A DNA stretch of 28,200 nucleotides from JBOGFI01 sp050743365 (GCA_050743365.1 JBOGFI010000075.1:1-28200), one strand, 5' to 3'; numbered from the stretch's first letter, positions 1 to 8,127 are shown. Notes: generated by a model from the letters alone, not told the origin. Program-made: numbers and translations.

Positions 1-418
1 CGACGAGGTCGGCGCCGATCCGCTGCCACTCGCCGTAGCTGGCGCGCCAGGCGTCGCCGTCGCCGGGGGCGTACGCGTCGAGCGAGGAGGCGGTGACGTC
101 GAGGTCGGTCGACAGGGCGGCGACGCGTCCGTCGGCGGTCGGGTGGGCGAGCACGAGCGGCGCCCGGCACCAGCGCAGGCCGTGCGCCCCCAGCCCCAGC
201 TCGCGGATCAAGGGCGACGCGGCCGCGAGCGGGTAGAAGGCGCTGAACACGTCGTGGGTGAAGCCGGGCTCGAGGAGCTCGGCGCTGCGTACGGCGCCGC
301 CGGGCTCGGGCTGCGCCTCGAGCACGAGCACGTCCCAGCCGGCGTCGGCGAGCACGTTGGCGGCGACGAGCCCGTTGGGTCCGCTCCCGATGACGACGGC
401 GTCGGCGTTCCCGTGCAT
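1..418 (-). CDS. FAD-dependent oxidoreductase of the phytoene-desaturase type (N-terminal part)
   Basis: The gene reads leftward off the window edge, so only the first 139 or so codons are present. The protein begins MHGNADAVVIGSGPNGLVAA, a Rossmann FAD-binding motif (G-x-G-x-N-G at about residues 11-16). An acidic residue follows at the end of the second strand in VLVLEAQPEPGGAVRS, including the GG-x-x-R-S segment typical of phytoene-dehydrogenase and PYROXD2-like flavoproteins. The family oxidises or isomerises hydrophobic substrates; the substrate here cannot be told. The ATG at 418 is the only convincing start ahead of the FAD motif, and no strong ribosome site precedes it. It is divergent from the amidohydrolase operon, with a palindromic operator between them, so shared control with that operon is likely (inference). 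Confidence 0.8.
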   Translation of the reverse strand, partial: MHGNADAVVIGSGPNGLVAANVLADAGWDVLVLEAQPEPGGAVRSAELLEPGFTHDVFSAFYPLAAASPLIRELGLGAHGLRWCRAPLVLAHPTADGRVAALSTDLDVTASSLDAYAPGDGDAWRASYGEWQRIGADLV

Positions 419-467
419 ATGGAGAAGTCTCGCCCGCGGCGGGCTCCGCGTGACGAACCGGCGCTGT

Positions 468-486
468 ATCTGACGACCCGTCAGGT
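468..486. promoter_or_regulatory. Palindromic operator, copy 1 (CTGAC-N5-GTCAG)
   Basis: The 19 bases read ATCTGACGACCCGTCAGGT. The inner arms CTGAC/GTCAG are perfect and flank a 5-base spacer. The site lies in the 108-base gap between the divergent flavoprotein and amidohydrolase genes. The same palindrome occurs in three other divergent gaps in this window. Dyads of this size commonly bind TetR-family dimers; the regulator is not identified. Confidence 0.7.
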
Positions 487-526
487 CTATGCTCCGCCCC
501 GGGCGGACGAGCGAGGGAGCCAGGTG

Positions 527-1726
527 ATGCCCGAGCTGCCGAAGATCATCTCCGTCGACGACCACGTGGTCGAGCCCCCGGGCGTCTGGCAGGACCGGCT
601 TCCCGAGAGGTACCTCGACGTCGGTCCGCGGGTGGTGCGGGCGCCGCTGGGCGAGATGACCTTCGTGGGGGGAAAGTTTTCGTACCAGCCCGGCGACGAC
701 GGCCTGCCGTGCGACTGGTGGTTCTACGAGGACCTCACGTGGCCCCAGACCCGCCTGAGCGCGGCCGTCGGCTTCGACCGCGAGGAGGTCAAGATCACCG
801 CCATCACCTACGAGGAGATGCGGCCGGGCTGCCACGACCCCAAGGCGCGCCTCGACGACATGGACGTCAACTGGGTGGACGCGTCGCTGAGCTTCCCGAC
901 GTTCCCGCGCTTCTGCGGTCAGACCTTCCTCGAGGCCAAGGACCGCGAGCTCGCCGACCTGTGCGTGAAGGCGTACAACGACTGGATGTTCGACGAGTGG
1001 TGCGGCGGCTCGGGAGGCCGGCTGATCCCGCTGCCGATCATCCAGCTGTGGGACTCCGAGCTGGCGGCCGCCGAGGTCCGCCGCAACGCCGACCGCGGCG
1101 GCCACGCCGTGTGCTTCACGGAGATCCCGCCGTTCCTCGGGTTGCCGTCGGTGCACGACGCCGACGGCTACTGGGACCCGTTCTTCGCCGCTTGCGCCGA
1201 GACCGGCACCGTGGTCTGCATGCACATCGGGTCGTCGTCGAAGATGCCGTCGACGTCGTCCGACGCGCCCCCGGGCGTCGGATCCACGCTCACGTACATG
1301 AACGCGGCGATGTCGCTCACCGACTTCCTCATGTCGGGCGTGTTCGAGACGCACCCCGACCTGGTGATCGCCTACTCCGAGGGCCAGATCGGCTGGATCC
1401 CCTACGTGCTCGAGCGGGCCGACGCGGTGTGGGACCAGAACCGGGGCTGGGCCGGTGTGCGCGACAAGGTGAAGAAGCCGCCGAGCCAGTACTACCGCGA
1501 GCACGTCTACGGCTGCTTCTTCGACGACGCCCACGGCCTCCGCTCGCTGGAGGACATCGGCGTCGACACGGTCACGTTCGAGACCGACTACCCGCACAGC
1601 GACTCCACGTGGCCCGACACGAAGGAGATCGCCGAGCGGCTGATGAAGGACCTCGACGACGAGACGCGCTACAAGATCGTGCGGGGCAACGCGATCCGCA
1701 TGCTGAGCCTCGACCTCGACGCGTAG
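527..1726 (+). CDS. Amidohydrolase-2 family metal-dependent hydrolase
   Basis: A 399-residue TIM-barrel hydrolase or decarboxylase of the Amidohydro_2 (ACMSD-like) family. The N-terminal metal motif is S-V-D-D-H-V-V-E-P (D12, H13), where many relatives have D-x-H. A central histidine is in V-C-M-H-I-G (about H233), and the late catalytic aspartate is in F-E-T-D-Y-P-H-S-D (about D354). The C-terminal G-N-A-I-R-M-L is also typical. The reading frame is open upstream to 143, but homology begins at the ATG at 527, which follows AGGGAG at a good distance. It is the first gene of a four-gene operon. Relatives are common in actinobacterial aromatic and steroid gene clusters, but the substrate is unknown. 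A second member of the family closes the operon. Confidence 0.88.
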   Translation: MPELPKIISVDDHVVEPPGVWQDRLPERYLDVGPRVVRAPLGEMTFVGGKFSYQPGDDGLPCDWWFYEDLTWPQTRLSAAVGFDREEVKITAITYEEMRPGCHDPKARLDDMDVNWVDASLSFPTFPRFCGQTFLEAKDRELADLCVKAYNDWMFDEWCGGSGGRLIPLPIIQLWDSELAAAEVRRNADRGGHAVCFTEIPPFLGLPSVHDADGYWDPFFAACAETGTVVCMHIGSSSKMPSTSSDAPPGVGSTLTYMNAAMSLTDFLMSGVFETHPDLVIAYSEGQIGWIPYVLERADAVWDQNRGWAGVRDKVKKPPSQYYREHVYGCFFDDAHGLRSLEDIGVDTVTFETDYPHSDSTWPDTKEIAERLMKDLDDETRYKIVRGNAIRMLSLDLDA

Positions 1727-1757
1727 GCGCGCCAGGCTCATCGCCGGCCTCAAGCGA

Positions 1758-2831
1758 GTGGCCGTCGTGCCGGGCGACGACGCTGCGCCCGAGGCCGTGC
1801 ACCCCACCCTCGAGGTGCTGCGCGCCCTCGAGCTTCCCGTCGATTGGGTCGTGCTCCCCGACGGCGAGGCGCTGGCGTCTCTGCCGCCCACGAGCCGCGG
1901 GCGGATGATCCGCGAGGCCGTCGACGCGAGCGACAGCGTGCTGTTCGGCGCCACCAGCGGCACGACCGGCGGGATCGCCTACCTGCGATGGGGGAGGGCG
2001 GCGTTCGCCAACGTGCGCCCGATCAAGTGGCGCCCCGGCCTGCGGTCGCCGCTGTGCGCGCCCGAGGGCGTCGACTACGTGATCGTGCGCGAGAACCTCG
2101 AGGACCTCTACCTGGGCCTCGAAGGCGACCTCCGGGTGCTCCGCGACTCGGGCCTCGACCTGCGGCCGTGGTCAGGGCTGGTGGAGATCCCCGCCGGCTA
2201 CCGCCCGCAGGAGTCGCGCGACGGGCGGTACGCGGTGAAGGTCATCACCCGCGAGAACACCGAACGGGTCGCCCACTTCGCCTGCCGGCTGGCGCTCGAG
2301 CGCGGGCGCGCCGGGCACCCGGGCAAGGTGACCTGCGCGACCAAGCACAACATCCTGCCCCGTAGCGACGGGTTCTTCCGCGACGTCGTCGCCGGCGTCG
2401 TCTCCGAGTACCCGGGACTGGCCTACGAGGAGTTCATCGTCGACGACTTCGCCCGCCGCCTCGTCGCCTCGCCGCACGACCTCGACGTCGTGGTGCTCCC
2501 CAACCTCTACGGCGACATCCTCTCCGACGAGGCCGCGGCCACCGTCGGCGGGCTCGGCGTGGTGCCGAGCGGCTGCTACGGCGAGGACCTCGCCTACTTC
2601 GAGCCCGTCCACGGCACCGCCCCCGACATCGCCGGGACGGGCACGATCAACCCCACCGCCACGCTGCTCTCGGCGGCGATGATGCTCGAGCACCTCGGCT
2701 TCGCCGAGGCGGCGACGCGCCTCGAGGCCGCGGTCGACGGGACCATCGGCGCCGGCGACCGCCTGACCCCCGATCAGGGCGGCTCGGCCGCGACCGCCGA
2801 CTTCACCGCCGCCGTCCGGGGACGGCTGTGA
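1758..2831 (+). CDS. Isocitrate/isopropylmalate dehydrogenase family protein
   Basis: A 357-residue protein of the NAD(P)-dependent beta-decarboxylating dehydrogenase family (IPMDH, IDH, tartrate dehydrogenase). The N-terminal V-V-P-G-D-D-A-A-P-E replaces the usual P-G-D-G-I-G-P-E. The basic segment N-V-R-P-I-K and the V-R-E-N-L-E-D-L-Y motif fit the substrate-arginine region. T-K-H-N-I-L carries the catalytic lysine where most members have K-A-N-V. L-Y-G-D-I-L-S-D-E-A and E-P-V-H-G-T-A-P-D-I-A-G complete the metal and nucleotide sites. The GTG at 1758 is the start best aligned with the family; no clear ribosome site precedes it, 31 bases after the previous stop. The altered motifs argue against housekeeping LeuB. 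A tartrate- or substituted-malate-type substrate is possible. It overlaps the next gene by 4 bases (GTGA). Confidence 0.82.
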   Translation: MAVVPGDDAAPEAVHPTLEVLRALELPVDWVVLPDGEALASLPPTSRGRMIREAVDASDSVLFGATSGTTGGIAYLRWGRAAFANVRPIKWRPGLRSPLCAPEGVDYVIVRENLEDLYLGLEGDLRVLRDSGLDLRPWSGLVEIPAGYRPQESRDGRYAVKVITRENTERVAHFACRLALERGRAGHPGKVTCATKHNILPRSDGFFRDVVAGVVSEYPGLAYEEFIVDDFARRLVASPHDLDVVVLPNLYGDILSDEAAATVGGLGVVPSGCYGEDLAYFEPVHGTAPDIAGTGTINPTATLLSAAMMLEHLGFAEAATRLEAAVDGTIGAGDRLTPDQGGSAATADFTAAVRGRL

Positions 2832-3904
2832 CCGAGCTGTCGATCGAGGCGCTGCGCGACTTCGGCCGGCGGGCGTACGAGCGGGCCGGCATGCCACCCG
2901 ACGACGGGCGCGTCGTGGTCGACGTGCAGCTCGAAGCCGACCTGCGCGGTGTCGACACCCACGGCTTCCAGCGGCTCCCCTGGTACGTCGAGCGGCTGCT
3001 CGCGGGCGACAACAACCCCCGGGCGCGCGTCCGGGTGGTGCGGGAGTCGCCGGTGAGCGTGGTCGTCGACGGCGACAACGGCCTCGGCCAGCTCGTCTGC
3101 ACCCGCCTCATGGAGCACACGGTCGCCAAGGCCGCCGCCGCCGGCCTCGCCCTGGGCGCGTCCCGCCACTCCAACGACTGGGGGTGCGGCGCCTCGTACC
3201 CGCTGCTCGCGGCCCGTGCCGGCCTGGTGGCCTTCGGGACCACGACCAGCGTCCCCACGCTCGCGCCCTTCGGGAGCGCCACCCGCATGACCGGCAACAA
3301 CCCGATGGTCTACGCGGTGCCCCGGCGCGACGGGCCCCCGATCGTCCTCGACATGGCCCTCACCCCGGTGGCGCTCGGGAAGGTCCTGCGCGCCGCCGCC
3401 GAAGGACAGCCGATCCCCGAGACGTGGGGGTTCCTCGACCGCGACGGGCGGCCCACCACCGATCCCGAGGCCGCCCTCACCGGGGTAATCCCCGCCATCG
3501 GCGGCTACAAGGGGACGGGGCTGAGCCTCGTGATGAACGTGCTCGCGGGGATCCTGCCCGGCGGCGCGCACTCGGCGGCCGTCGCCAACGCCGGCGGCCG
3601 GCGCGGGCAGCTCTTCTGGGTCGCCCATCCCGACCTGCTCGGTGACCGCGCCCGGTTCCTCGAAGAGGTGGAGGCGATGGTCGCCCAGGTGAGGCGGGCC
3701 GAGCCACTCCCCGGCGCCGACGGCGTGTACCTGCCCGGGGAGCTCGAGACGCGCCGCGCCGAGCAGGCGCGGGCCCGGGGGGCGATCTCGTATCCTCGAT
3801 CCGTCGTCGAGGCGCTCACCGAGCTGGCGGGGTCGTTGGGCATCGCGCTCGACACCGGCGGGCGCGGGCGCACGGGCGCGGGCGGCACGGAGGGGGCGTC
3901 ATGA
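2828..3904 (+). CDS. Malate/L-lactate dehydrogenase family (Ldh2) oxidoreductase
   Basis: A 358-residue member of the Ldh_2 family, which uses NAD(P) to oxidise or reduce 2-hydroxy/2-oxo acids and related imino acids and has a fold distinct from ordinary lactate dehydrogenase. Visible family marks are D-L-R-G-V-D-T-H-G near residue 40 with the catalytic-type histidine, D-G-D-N-G-L-G-Q, S-R-H-S-N-D-W-G, G-N-N-P-M-V-Y-A-V-P and the late G-G-Y-K-G-T-G-L-S-L. Length is normal for the family. The GTG start at 2828 overlaps the previous TGA, and its own TGA overlaps the next ATG, so translation is probably coupled across all three genes. Together with the IPMDH-like enzyme it suggests a hydroxy-acid or keto-acid sequence; substrates cannot be read from the sequence. 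Confidence 0.85.
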   Translation: MTELSIEALRDFGRRAYERAGMPPDDGRVVVDVQLEADLRGVDTHGFQRLPWYVERLLAGDNNPRARVRVVRESPVSVVVDGDNGLGQLVCTRLMEHTVAKAAAAGLALGASRHSNDWGCGASYPLLAARAGLVAFGTTTSVPTLAPFGSATRMTGNNPMVYAVPRRDGPPIVLDMALTPVALGKVLRAAAEGQPIPETWGFLDRDGRPTTDPEAALTGVIPAIGGYKGTGLSLVMNVLAGILPGGAHSAAVANAGGRRGQLFWVAHPDLLGDRARFLEEVEAMVAQVRRAEPLPGADGVYLPGELETRRAEQARARGAISYPRSVVEALTELAGSLGIALDTGGRGRTGAGGTEGAS

Positions 3905-5046
3905 GCGTGTACTACTCGTGCGACTCGCACGTCGTGGAGCCGGCCGAGGTGTTCGAGGGCCTGGAGCGACAGTTCGGCGACCGGGCGCCCCGGGTGGGCA
4001 CCAGCGAGCGCGGCGACCGCAACGCCGTCGTGCTCGGCGGGGTACCGCTCCCCGTGGGCCGGTTCGGCATCGCCGGGCACCGCCTCGACGACCCCGCCAC
4101 CCACGAGCTCATCGCCCGCGGCTACGAGGGCATGAACCCGGGGTGCTTCGACCCCGCGATCCGGCTGAAGGACCAGGCCGTCGACGGCATCGTGGGCGAG
4201 GTCATGTACCCGAGCATCAACATGTTCACGTTCTCGCTGCCCGACCGCGAGGTCGCCCACGCCGTCATGCGCCGTCACAACGACTGGCTGCGCGGCTACT
4301 GCAGCGAGGCGCCCGAGCGTCTCATCGGGGTCGCCTGCCTGCCGCTGCCCGACGTCGACGAGGCGATCGGCGAGCTCGAGCGCGTCGCGCGCATGGGGAT
4401 CAGGGGAGTGGCGATCCCCTGCACCGCGCCGGCCGACAAGCCCTACAGCCACCCCGACTTCGAGCCGTTCTGGGACGCGGCCGAGGCCGCCGGCCTGCCG
4501 ATCACCATGCACATCTTCACCGGCACCACCTGGGACATGGGCTTCCCGCCGCAGTGGGGGCCGCCTCCCACGTCGATCGTCGGTTACACGTTCGCCCACA
4601 CGGCGGTGGGCGCCACCGTCACGCAGCTCATCTGCGGTGGCGTGGCCGAGCGGCACCCCGGCCTCCGCTTCGTGGTCGCCGAGTTCGAGACCGGCTGGGT
4701 GGCGCACTTCCTCCAGCGGGTCGACCACGCCGCCTACCGGGCCCGCCACGAGGCCTCGCCCGACCTGGTGCTTGCGCCGAGCGAGTACTTCCACCGCCAG
4801 TTCTACGTCACGTTCGAGGACGACGAGATCGGCGTGCGCACCCGCGACGTCATCGGCGTCGACAACATGCTGTGGGGCAACGACTACCCCCACCACGACG
4901 CCATCTGGCCGCACTCCATGGAGGCGCTCGAGCGGATCTTCGCCGGCGTGCCCGCCGACGAGGAGGAGCGCATGACGAGCCGCAACGTGATCGACCTCTA
5001 CGACATCGAGCTCCCCGAGGACGTGCTCGCCGGCCCTCCTCGGTGA
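3901..5046 (+). CDS. Amidohydrolase-2 family metal-dependent hydrolase (second copy)
   Basis: A 381-residue Amidohydro_2 protein. It has Y-S-C-D-S-H-V-V-E-P at the N-terminus (D8, H10 as the D-x-H metal pair), T-M-H-I-F-T-G in the middle and G-N-D-Y-P-H-H-D near the end, with the R-N-V-I-D-L-Y-D tail usual for this family. The ATG overlaps the previous stop (ATGA). It is related to, but clearly diverged from, the 527-1726 gene, so the two probably act on different intermediates or arose by an old duplication. Its last 49 bases overlap the end of the convergent shikimate-kinase-like gene on the other strand. No terminator hairpin is visible at that junction. Confidence 0.88.
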   Translation: MSVYYSCDSHVVEPAEVFEGLERQFGDRAPRVGTSERGDRNAVVLGGVPLPVGRFGIAGHRLDDPATHELIARGYEGMNPGCFDPAIRLKDQAVDGIVGEVMYPSINMFTFSLPDREVAHAVMRRHNDWLRGYCSEAPERLIGVACLPLPDVDEAIGELERVARMGIRGVAIPCTAPADKPYSHPDFEPFWDAAEAAGLPITMHIFTGTTWDMGFPPQWGPPPTSIVGYTFAHTAVGATVTQLICGGVAERHPGLRFVVAEFETGWVAHFLQRVDHAAYRARHEASPDLVLAPSEYFHRQFYVTFEDDEIGVRTRDVIGVDNMLWGNDYPHHDAIWPHSMEALERIFAGVPADEEERMTSRNVIDLYDIELPEDVLAGPPR

Positions 5047-5582
5047 CGCCGGCTGGGCGTGGTGCCGAGGCCGAGCTCGACCTCGGCGGCGATCTGTCGG
5101 GGTGTGCGACCGTCGACGTCGACCGTCACGTCGGCGACCTCCTGGTAGAGCGGCGTCCGCTCGGCGTCCAGGCGGGCCAGGACCGCCTCGGGGTCCTCGC
5201 CGGTCGCGAGGAGCGGCCGGTGGTCTCCGGGCTCCACGCGCGCGGCGAGGGTCTCGGGCCGGCCGCGGAGCCACACGACTGTCACGTCGTCGCGCTGCAG
5301 GCGGGCGCGAGCGCTCCCGTCGGTCACCACGCTCGCAGCCGCGGCCACGATCGACGGCGCGGCCTCGTCGAGCGCCTCGAGAAGGACGGCGGCCTCGAGG
5401 CGGTGCACCGCGTCGATGCCCTCCTCGTCGGCGAGGTCGGCTGCCGTGGCGCCTCTCGCCTCAGTGATCCGCTCGTCGCTGTCGACGAAGGGGCGGTCCA
5501 GCCGGTGCGCGAGCAGCTGTCCCACGGTCGTCTTCCCCGCGCCCATCGTCCCGACCACGACGACGTGGCGTGCCGAGGACAC
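4998..5582 (-). CDS. Shikimate-kinase-like P-loop kinase with an altered substrate site
   Basis: About 194 residues. The fold marks of shikimate kinase are present: Walker A V-G-T-M-G-A-G-K-T-T (about 10-19), the D-S-D acidic pair (34-36), the lid R-P-L-L and the late E-R-T-P-L-Y. Two shikimate-binding elements look changed. The F-R-x-x-E motif reads V-H-R-L-E, putting His60 where the binding arginine normally sits. The G-G-G loop aligns with A-A-S (about 82-84) in V-A-A-A-A-S-V-V-T. It may therefore phosphorylate something other than shikimate, or be degenerate. No aro genes are nearby. The GTG at 5582 starts one base after the upstream LLM gene's stop, so the two form an operon. The C-terminal 16 or so residues overlap the convergent amidohydrolase gene. 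Confidence 0.7.
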   Translation of the reverse strand: MSSARHVVVVGTMGAGKTTVGQLLAHRLDRPFVDSDERITEARGATAADLADEEGIDAVHRLEAAVLLEALDEAAPSIVAAAASVVTDGSARARLQRDDVTVVWLRGRPETLAARVEPGDHRPLLATGEDPEAVLARLDAERTPLYQEVADVTVDVDGRTPRQIAAEVELGLGTTPSRRHRGGPASTSSGSSMS

Positions 5583-5583
5583 C

Positions 5584-6492
5584 TCAGCGGACGAGCGCGG
5601 GCGCGAGCTCGCGCCACTCGCGCAACGGGAGGCCGCCGAAGTCGTGGGCCAGCACCTGCACGCACACGTGGTCGGCGCCGGCGTCGTGATGCGCCCGTAC
5701 CCGGGCGCGGACGGCGTCGACGTCACCCCAGGCCACGATGGCGTCGGCGAGGCGGTCGCTACCGCCGGCGGCGATGTCGTCGTCGGTGAAGCCGAGCCGC
5801 TTCAGGTTGTTCACGTAGTTCGGCAACCCCAGGTAGATGGCCAGGTGGTCGCGCGCGACGCGCCGGGCCTCGGCCGGGTCGGTCTCGAGCACCGCCGCCT
5901 GCTCGGTGGCGAGCACCGGCCCGCGCCCGAGGACCTCGCGCGCACGCGCGGTGTGCTCGGGCGTGACGAAGTACGGGTGCGCGCCGTCGGCTCGCTCGGC
6001 CGCCAGGGCCAGCATCTTCGGCCCCAGCGCGGCGAGGACGCGCCGGGGCGGCTCGGGTGGCTCGGTCGCCACGTACATGGCGGCGTCCATGGCGTCGAGG
6101 TACGCGCGCATGGTCGTGAGCGGCGGCCCGTAGGCGTGCCCGCGCATCCCCTCCACCATCGGCGCGTGGCTCACCCCGAGGCCGAGCACGAAGCGTCCCG
6201 GGTGGGCCTCGCTCACGGTCTTCCAGCCCGCGGCCATCGCCATCGCATCCCGGGCGTAGATGCTGGCGATGCCGGTGGCGACGGTGAGACGATCGGTCGC
6301 CCCGAGCAGGAGGGCGGCGCCGACCAGCGGGTCGCGGCCGACCGCCTCCGGCAGCCAGACGGCGCCGTAGCCGAGCTCCTCGAGCTCGGCGGCGATCTCT
6401 CCCGCGCGCGCGGCCGGCTGGCGATCGAGTTGGAACGTCCAAACGCCGACCGGGCCGAGGTGCACGCCCCCAGCGTCGCGCAAGCCGAACAT
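5584..6492 (-). CDS. LLM-class (F420-dependent) oxidoreductase, TIGR03620-like
   Basis: About 302 residues with a luciferase-like TIM barrel. G-P-V-G-V-W-T-F-Q opens the domain, E-L-G-Y-G-A-V-W-L-P-E follows, then T-G-I-A-S-I-Y-A-R-D. The family segment F-V-L-G-L-G-V-S-H-A-P is at about residues 100-110, and a late W-G-D-V-D-A-V-R-A-R precedes the end. Such proteins usually carry coenzyme F420 and transfer hydride to or from small hydroxy, keto or enone compounds. The ATG at 6492 is the first start; a GTG at 6465, just before the conserved block, is an alternative. It is divergent from the GGDEF gene with only a short gap and cotranscribed with the kinase-like gene. Confidence 0.82.
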   Translation of the reverse strand: MFGLRDAGGVHLGPVGVWTFQLDRQPAARAGEIAAELEELGYGAVWLPEAVGRDPLVGAALLLGATDRLTVATGIASIYARDAMAMAAGWKTVSEAHPGRFVLGLGVSHAPMVEGMRGHAYGPPLTTMRAYLDAMDAAMYVATEPPEPPRRVLAALGPKMLALAAERADGAHPYFVTPEHTARAREVLGRGPVLATEQAAVLETDPAEARRVARDHLAIYLGLPNYVNNLKRLGFTDDDIAAGGSDRLADAIVAWGDVDAVRARVRAHHDAGADHVCVQVLAHDFGGLPLREWRELAPALVR

Positions 6493-6538
6493 TCGCGAGA
6501 TGGGTCAACTTCGGGGCCGATTGGGCCGATGTGTCCCC

Positions 6539-7606
6539 ATGACACCGGCCAGTCGACCTGGCGTGAGGCAGGCCCTGGCGTTCTTCGTGATGGGCGGCGT
6601 GGTGTCGTTCGCCTCGAACCGGCTCCCCGGTTCCCCGCATCACTGGGTGGGCGACGTCGTTGCCGTCTGTGACGTGGCGGTCGGTGTGTTCGCCTGGCGA
6701 GCTCCGTGGGACCGCTGGCCCCGGAGAGCCACCGTGGTGCTGGCGCTCTTCGCTCTGCCGCTGATCGCGGTGCCGGCCGGCGTGGGCCTGATGCCGAGTC
6801 ACGCCTACGGGGCGTGCTTCGTGGTGGTCTTCGCGTGGATCGGCATGACCCAGCCGCCGCGCACCGGCGTGATCCTGGCGCCGGCGGCAACCGTGGCCTA
6901 CCTCGTGCCCTTGCTGGTCCGCGCGGGCGACCACGCCGAGGCGGTCCGCTCGGCAACCGTGGTGTTGCCCATCTGTGTCCTGATCGCGGAGGTGGGAGCC
7001 CACGTCGTGGCTCAGCTGCACGAGGCCCGCAGCGCATCAGAGCGACGGGCGGACCTGCTCGGAGCCCTGGCCCAGCGGGACGAGCTGACCGGGGTGGGCA
7101 ACCGCCGGCACGCCGCCGCGCTGCTCACGACCCTCCGCCCGGGAGACACCTTGGTCATCCTCGATCTCGACCACTTCAAGGCGGTCAACGACACCCATGG
7201 TCACTGTGTCGGCGACTCGGTCCTCCGAACGCTCGCTCAGCATTTGGTCGACAGCGTGCGTGATGCCGACCTGGTGGCTCGCTACGGCGGCGACGAGTTC
7301 ATCGTGATCCTGCGCGACGCCCAAGCCGGAGGTCCGCTCGCAGCCCGACGACTCCTCCAGGGGTGGCGAGCAACCGATCCCGCCACGAGCTTCAGCGCCG
7401 GCCTGGCTCTCCACACCGCCGCGGATACGCCCGAATCGACCCTGGGGCGCGCTGACGCATCGCTGTATGCAGCGAAGCGACGCGGCGGCGAGCGGGTCTG
7501 CGAAGCCCCGGAGACCGAACGGTCAGCCGAGCTCCCGGAGGATGCTCAGAAGGTCCTCGGCGTGCTCCTCCTCCACGGCGAGGATGCTCGCGATCAGGTC
7601 GTGTGA
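6539..7606 (+). CDS. Membrane-bound diguanylate cyclase (GGDEF)
   Basis: 355 residues from the ATG at 6539. An in-frame ATG at 6500 would leave only 7 bases to the divergent gene and adds 13 unconserved residues. Six hydrophobic segments lie at roughly 10-28, 36-53, 63-83, 88-104, 108-126 and 137-158, followed by a short linker and a GGDEF domain from about 175. That domain has D-E-L-T-G-V-G-N-R-R, D-L-D-H-F-K-A-V-N-D and the intact active-site G-G-D-E-F (250-254). RDAD (241-244) sits five residues before it and matches the R-x-x-D inhibitory I-site, so the enzyme should make c-di-GMP and be product-inhibited. The last 28 codons overlap the convergent ferritin gene and look unrelated to the domain. 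The ligand of the membrane sensor is unknown. Confidence 0.88.
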   Translation: MTPASRPGVRQALAFFVMGGVVSFASNRLPGSPHHWVGDVVAVCDVAVGVFAWRAPWDRWPRRATVVLALFALPLIAVPAGVGLMPSHAYGACFVVVFAWIGMTQPPRTGVILAPAATVAYLVPLLVRAGDHAEAVRSATVVLPICVLIAEVGAHVVAQLHEARSASERRADLLGALAQRDELTGVGNRRHAAALLTTLRPGDTLVILDLDHFKAVNDTHGHCVGDSVLRTLAQHLVDSVRDADLVARYGGDEFIVILRDAQAGGPLAARRLLQGWRATDPATSFSAGLALHTAADTPESTLGRADASLYAAKRRGGERVCEAPETERSAELPEDAQKVLGVLLLHGEDARDQVV

Positions 7607-8056
7607 CGTCGGGTCGTCGTCGCCGAGCCAGCGCACGATCCCCTGGTACGACGCGATGGCGATGCGCTCCGCCACGAGGTCCTCGCGGACCATGTCGAGC
7701 AGCGTGTCACCCTCGGCGTACTCGGCGTGGCTGCGATCCGCGAGCCCGTGCGGGTCGAAGTTCGGCTCACCGCCCAGCTGGGTGATCCGCGTCGCCACCT
7801 GGTCGGCGTGACCCTGCTCGTCGTTGGCGTGCTGGAGGAACTCCGCCGCGACGGGCCCGGCGTGGATCCCCGAGGCCATGAAGTAGTGGCGCTTGTAGCG
7901 GAGCACGCACACCAGCTCGGTCGCGAGCACCGTGTTGAGCACGTCGATGACGCGCTCGCGGTCGGCGCCGTACGTCTCGGTGATCGGCCCCCGATCGATG
8001 TGCTCGCGCGCCTCGCGGCGGATCCGCTCGATGTCGGCCTTGAACTCACCCGCCAT
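7523..8056 (-). CDS. Bacterioferritin-like diiron protein
   Basis: A 177-residue four-helix ferritin-like protein. Probable diiron ligands are E47 (A-T-E-L-V-C), E80 with H83 (D-E-Q-G-H), E130 (V-A-E-R-I) and E162 with H165 (E-E-E-H), the usual E / E-x-x-H / E / E-x-x-H pattern. Such proteins oxidise and store iron or protect against peroxide in the cytoplasm. The ATG at 8056 is preceded by GAGGGAG at a good distance; an in-frame TTG at 8062 sits too close to it. Its 3' end overlaps the convergent GGDEF gene by 84 bases. Its 5' side faces the 192-base regulatory gap shared with the aldehyde dehydrogenase. No relation to steroid metabolism is evident. Confidence 0.88.
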   Translation of the reverse strand: MAGEFKADIERIRREAREHIDRGPITETYGADRERVIDVLNTVLATELVCVLRYKRHYFMASGIHAGPVAAEFLQHANDEQGHADQVATRITQLGGEPNFDPHGLADRSHAEYAEGDTLLDMVREDLVAERIAIASYQGIVRWLGDDDPTSHDLIASILAVEEEHAEDLLSILRELG

Positions 8057-8127
8057 CCGCAAGCTCCCTCGCTCGTCTGCGTTCCCAACCTACCGGCCCC
8101 ACTTGACCCGATACCCGGTCCCGAGGA

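Noticed and set aside
143..526. Upstream in-frame extension of the first amidohydrolase (about 128 codons)
   Set aside because: It runs antisense to the flavoprotein gene, crosses the operator, and shows no family homology. The ATG at 527 has a good ribosome site and the family N-terminus.
3505..5274. Very long open frame on the minus strand (589 codons)
   Set aside because: Low-complexity Arg/Gly/Ala/Val composition typical of antisense shadows in high-GC DNA, and it lies opposite well-supported Ldh2 and amidohydrolase genes.
6430..6442. TTGGA-ACG-TCCAA inverted repeat ahead of the GGDEF gene
   Set aside because: It lies inside the coding start of the divergent LLM gene, occurs once, and its short arms could be chance.
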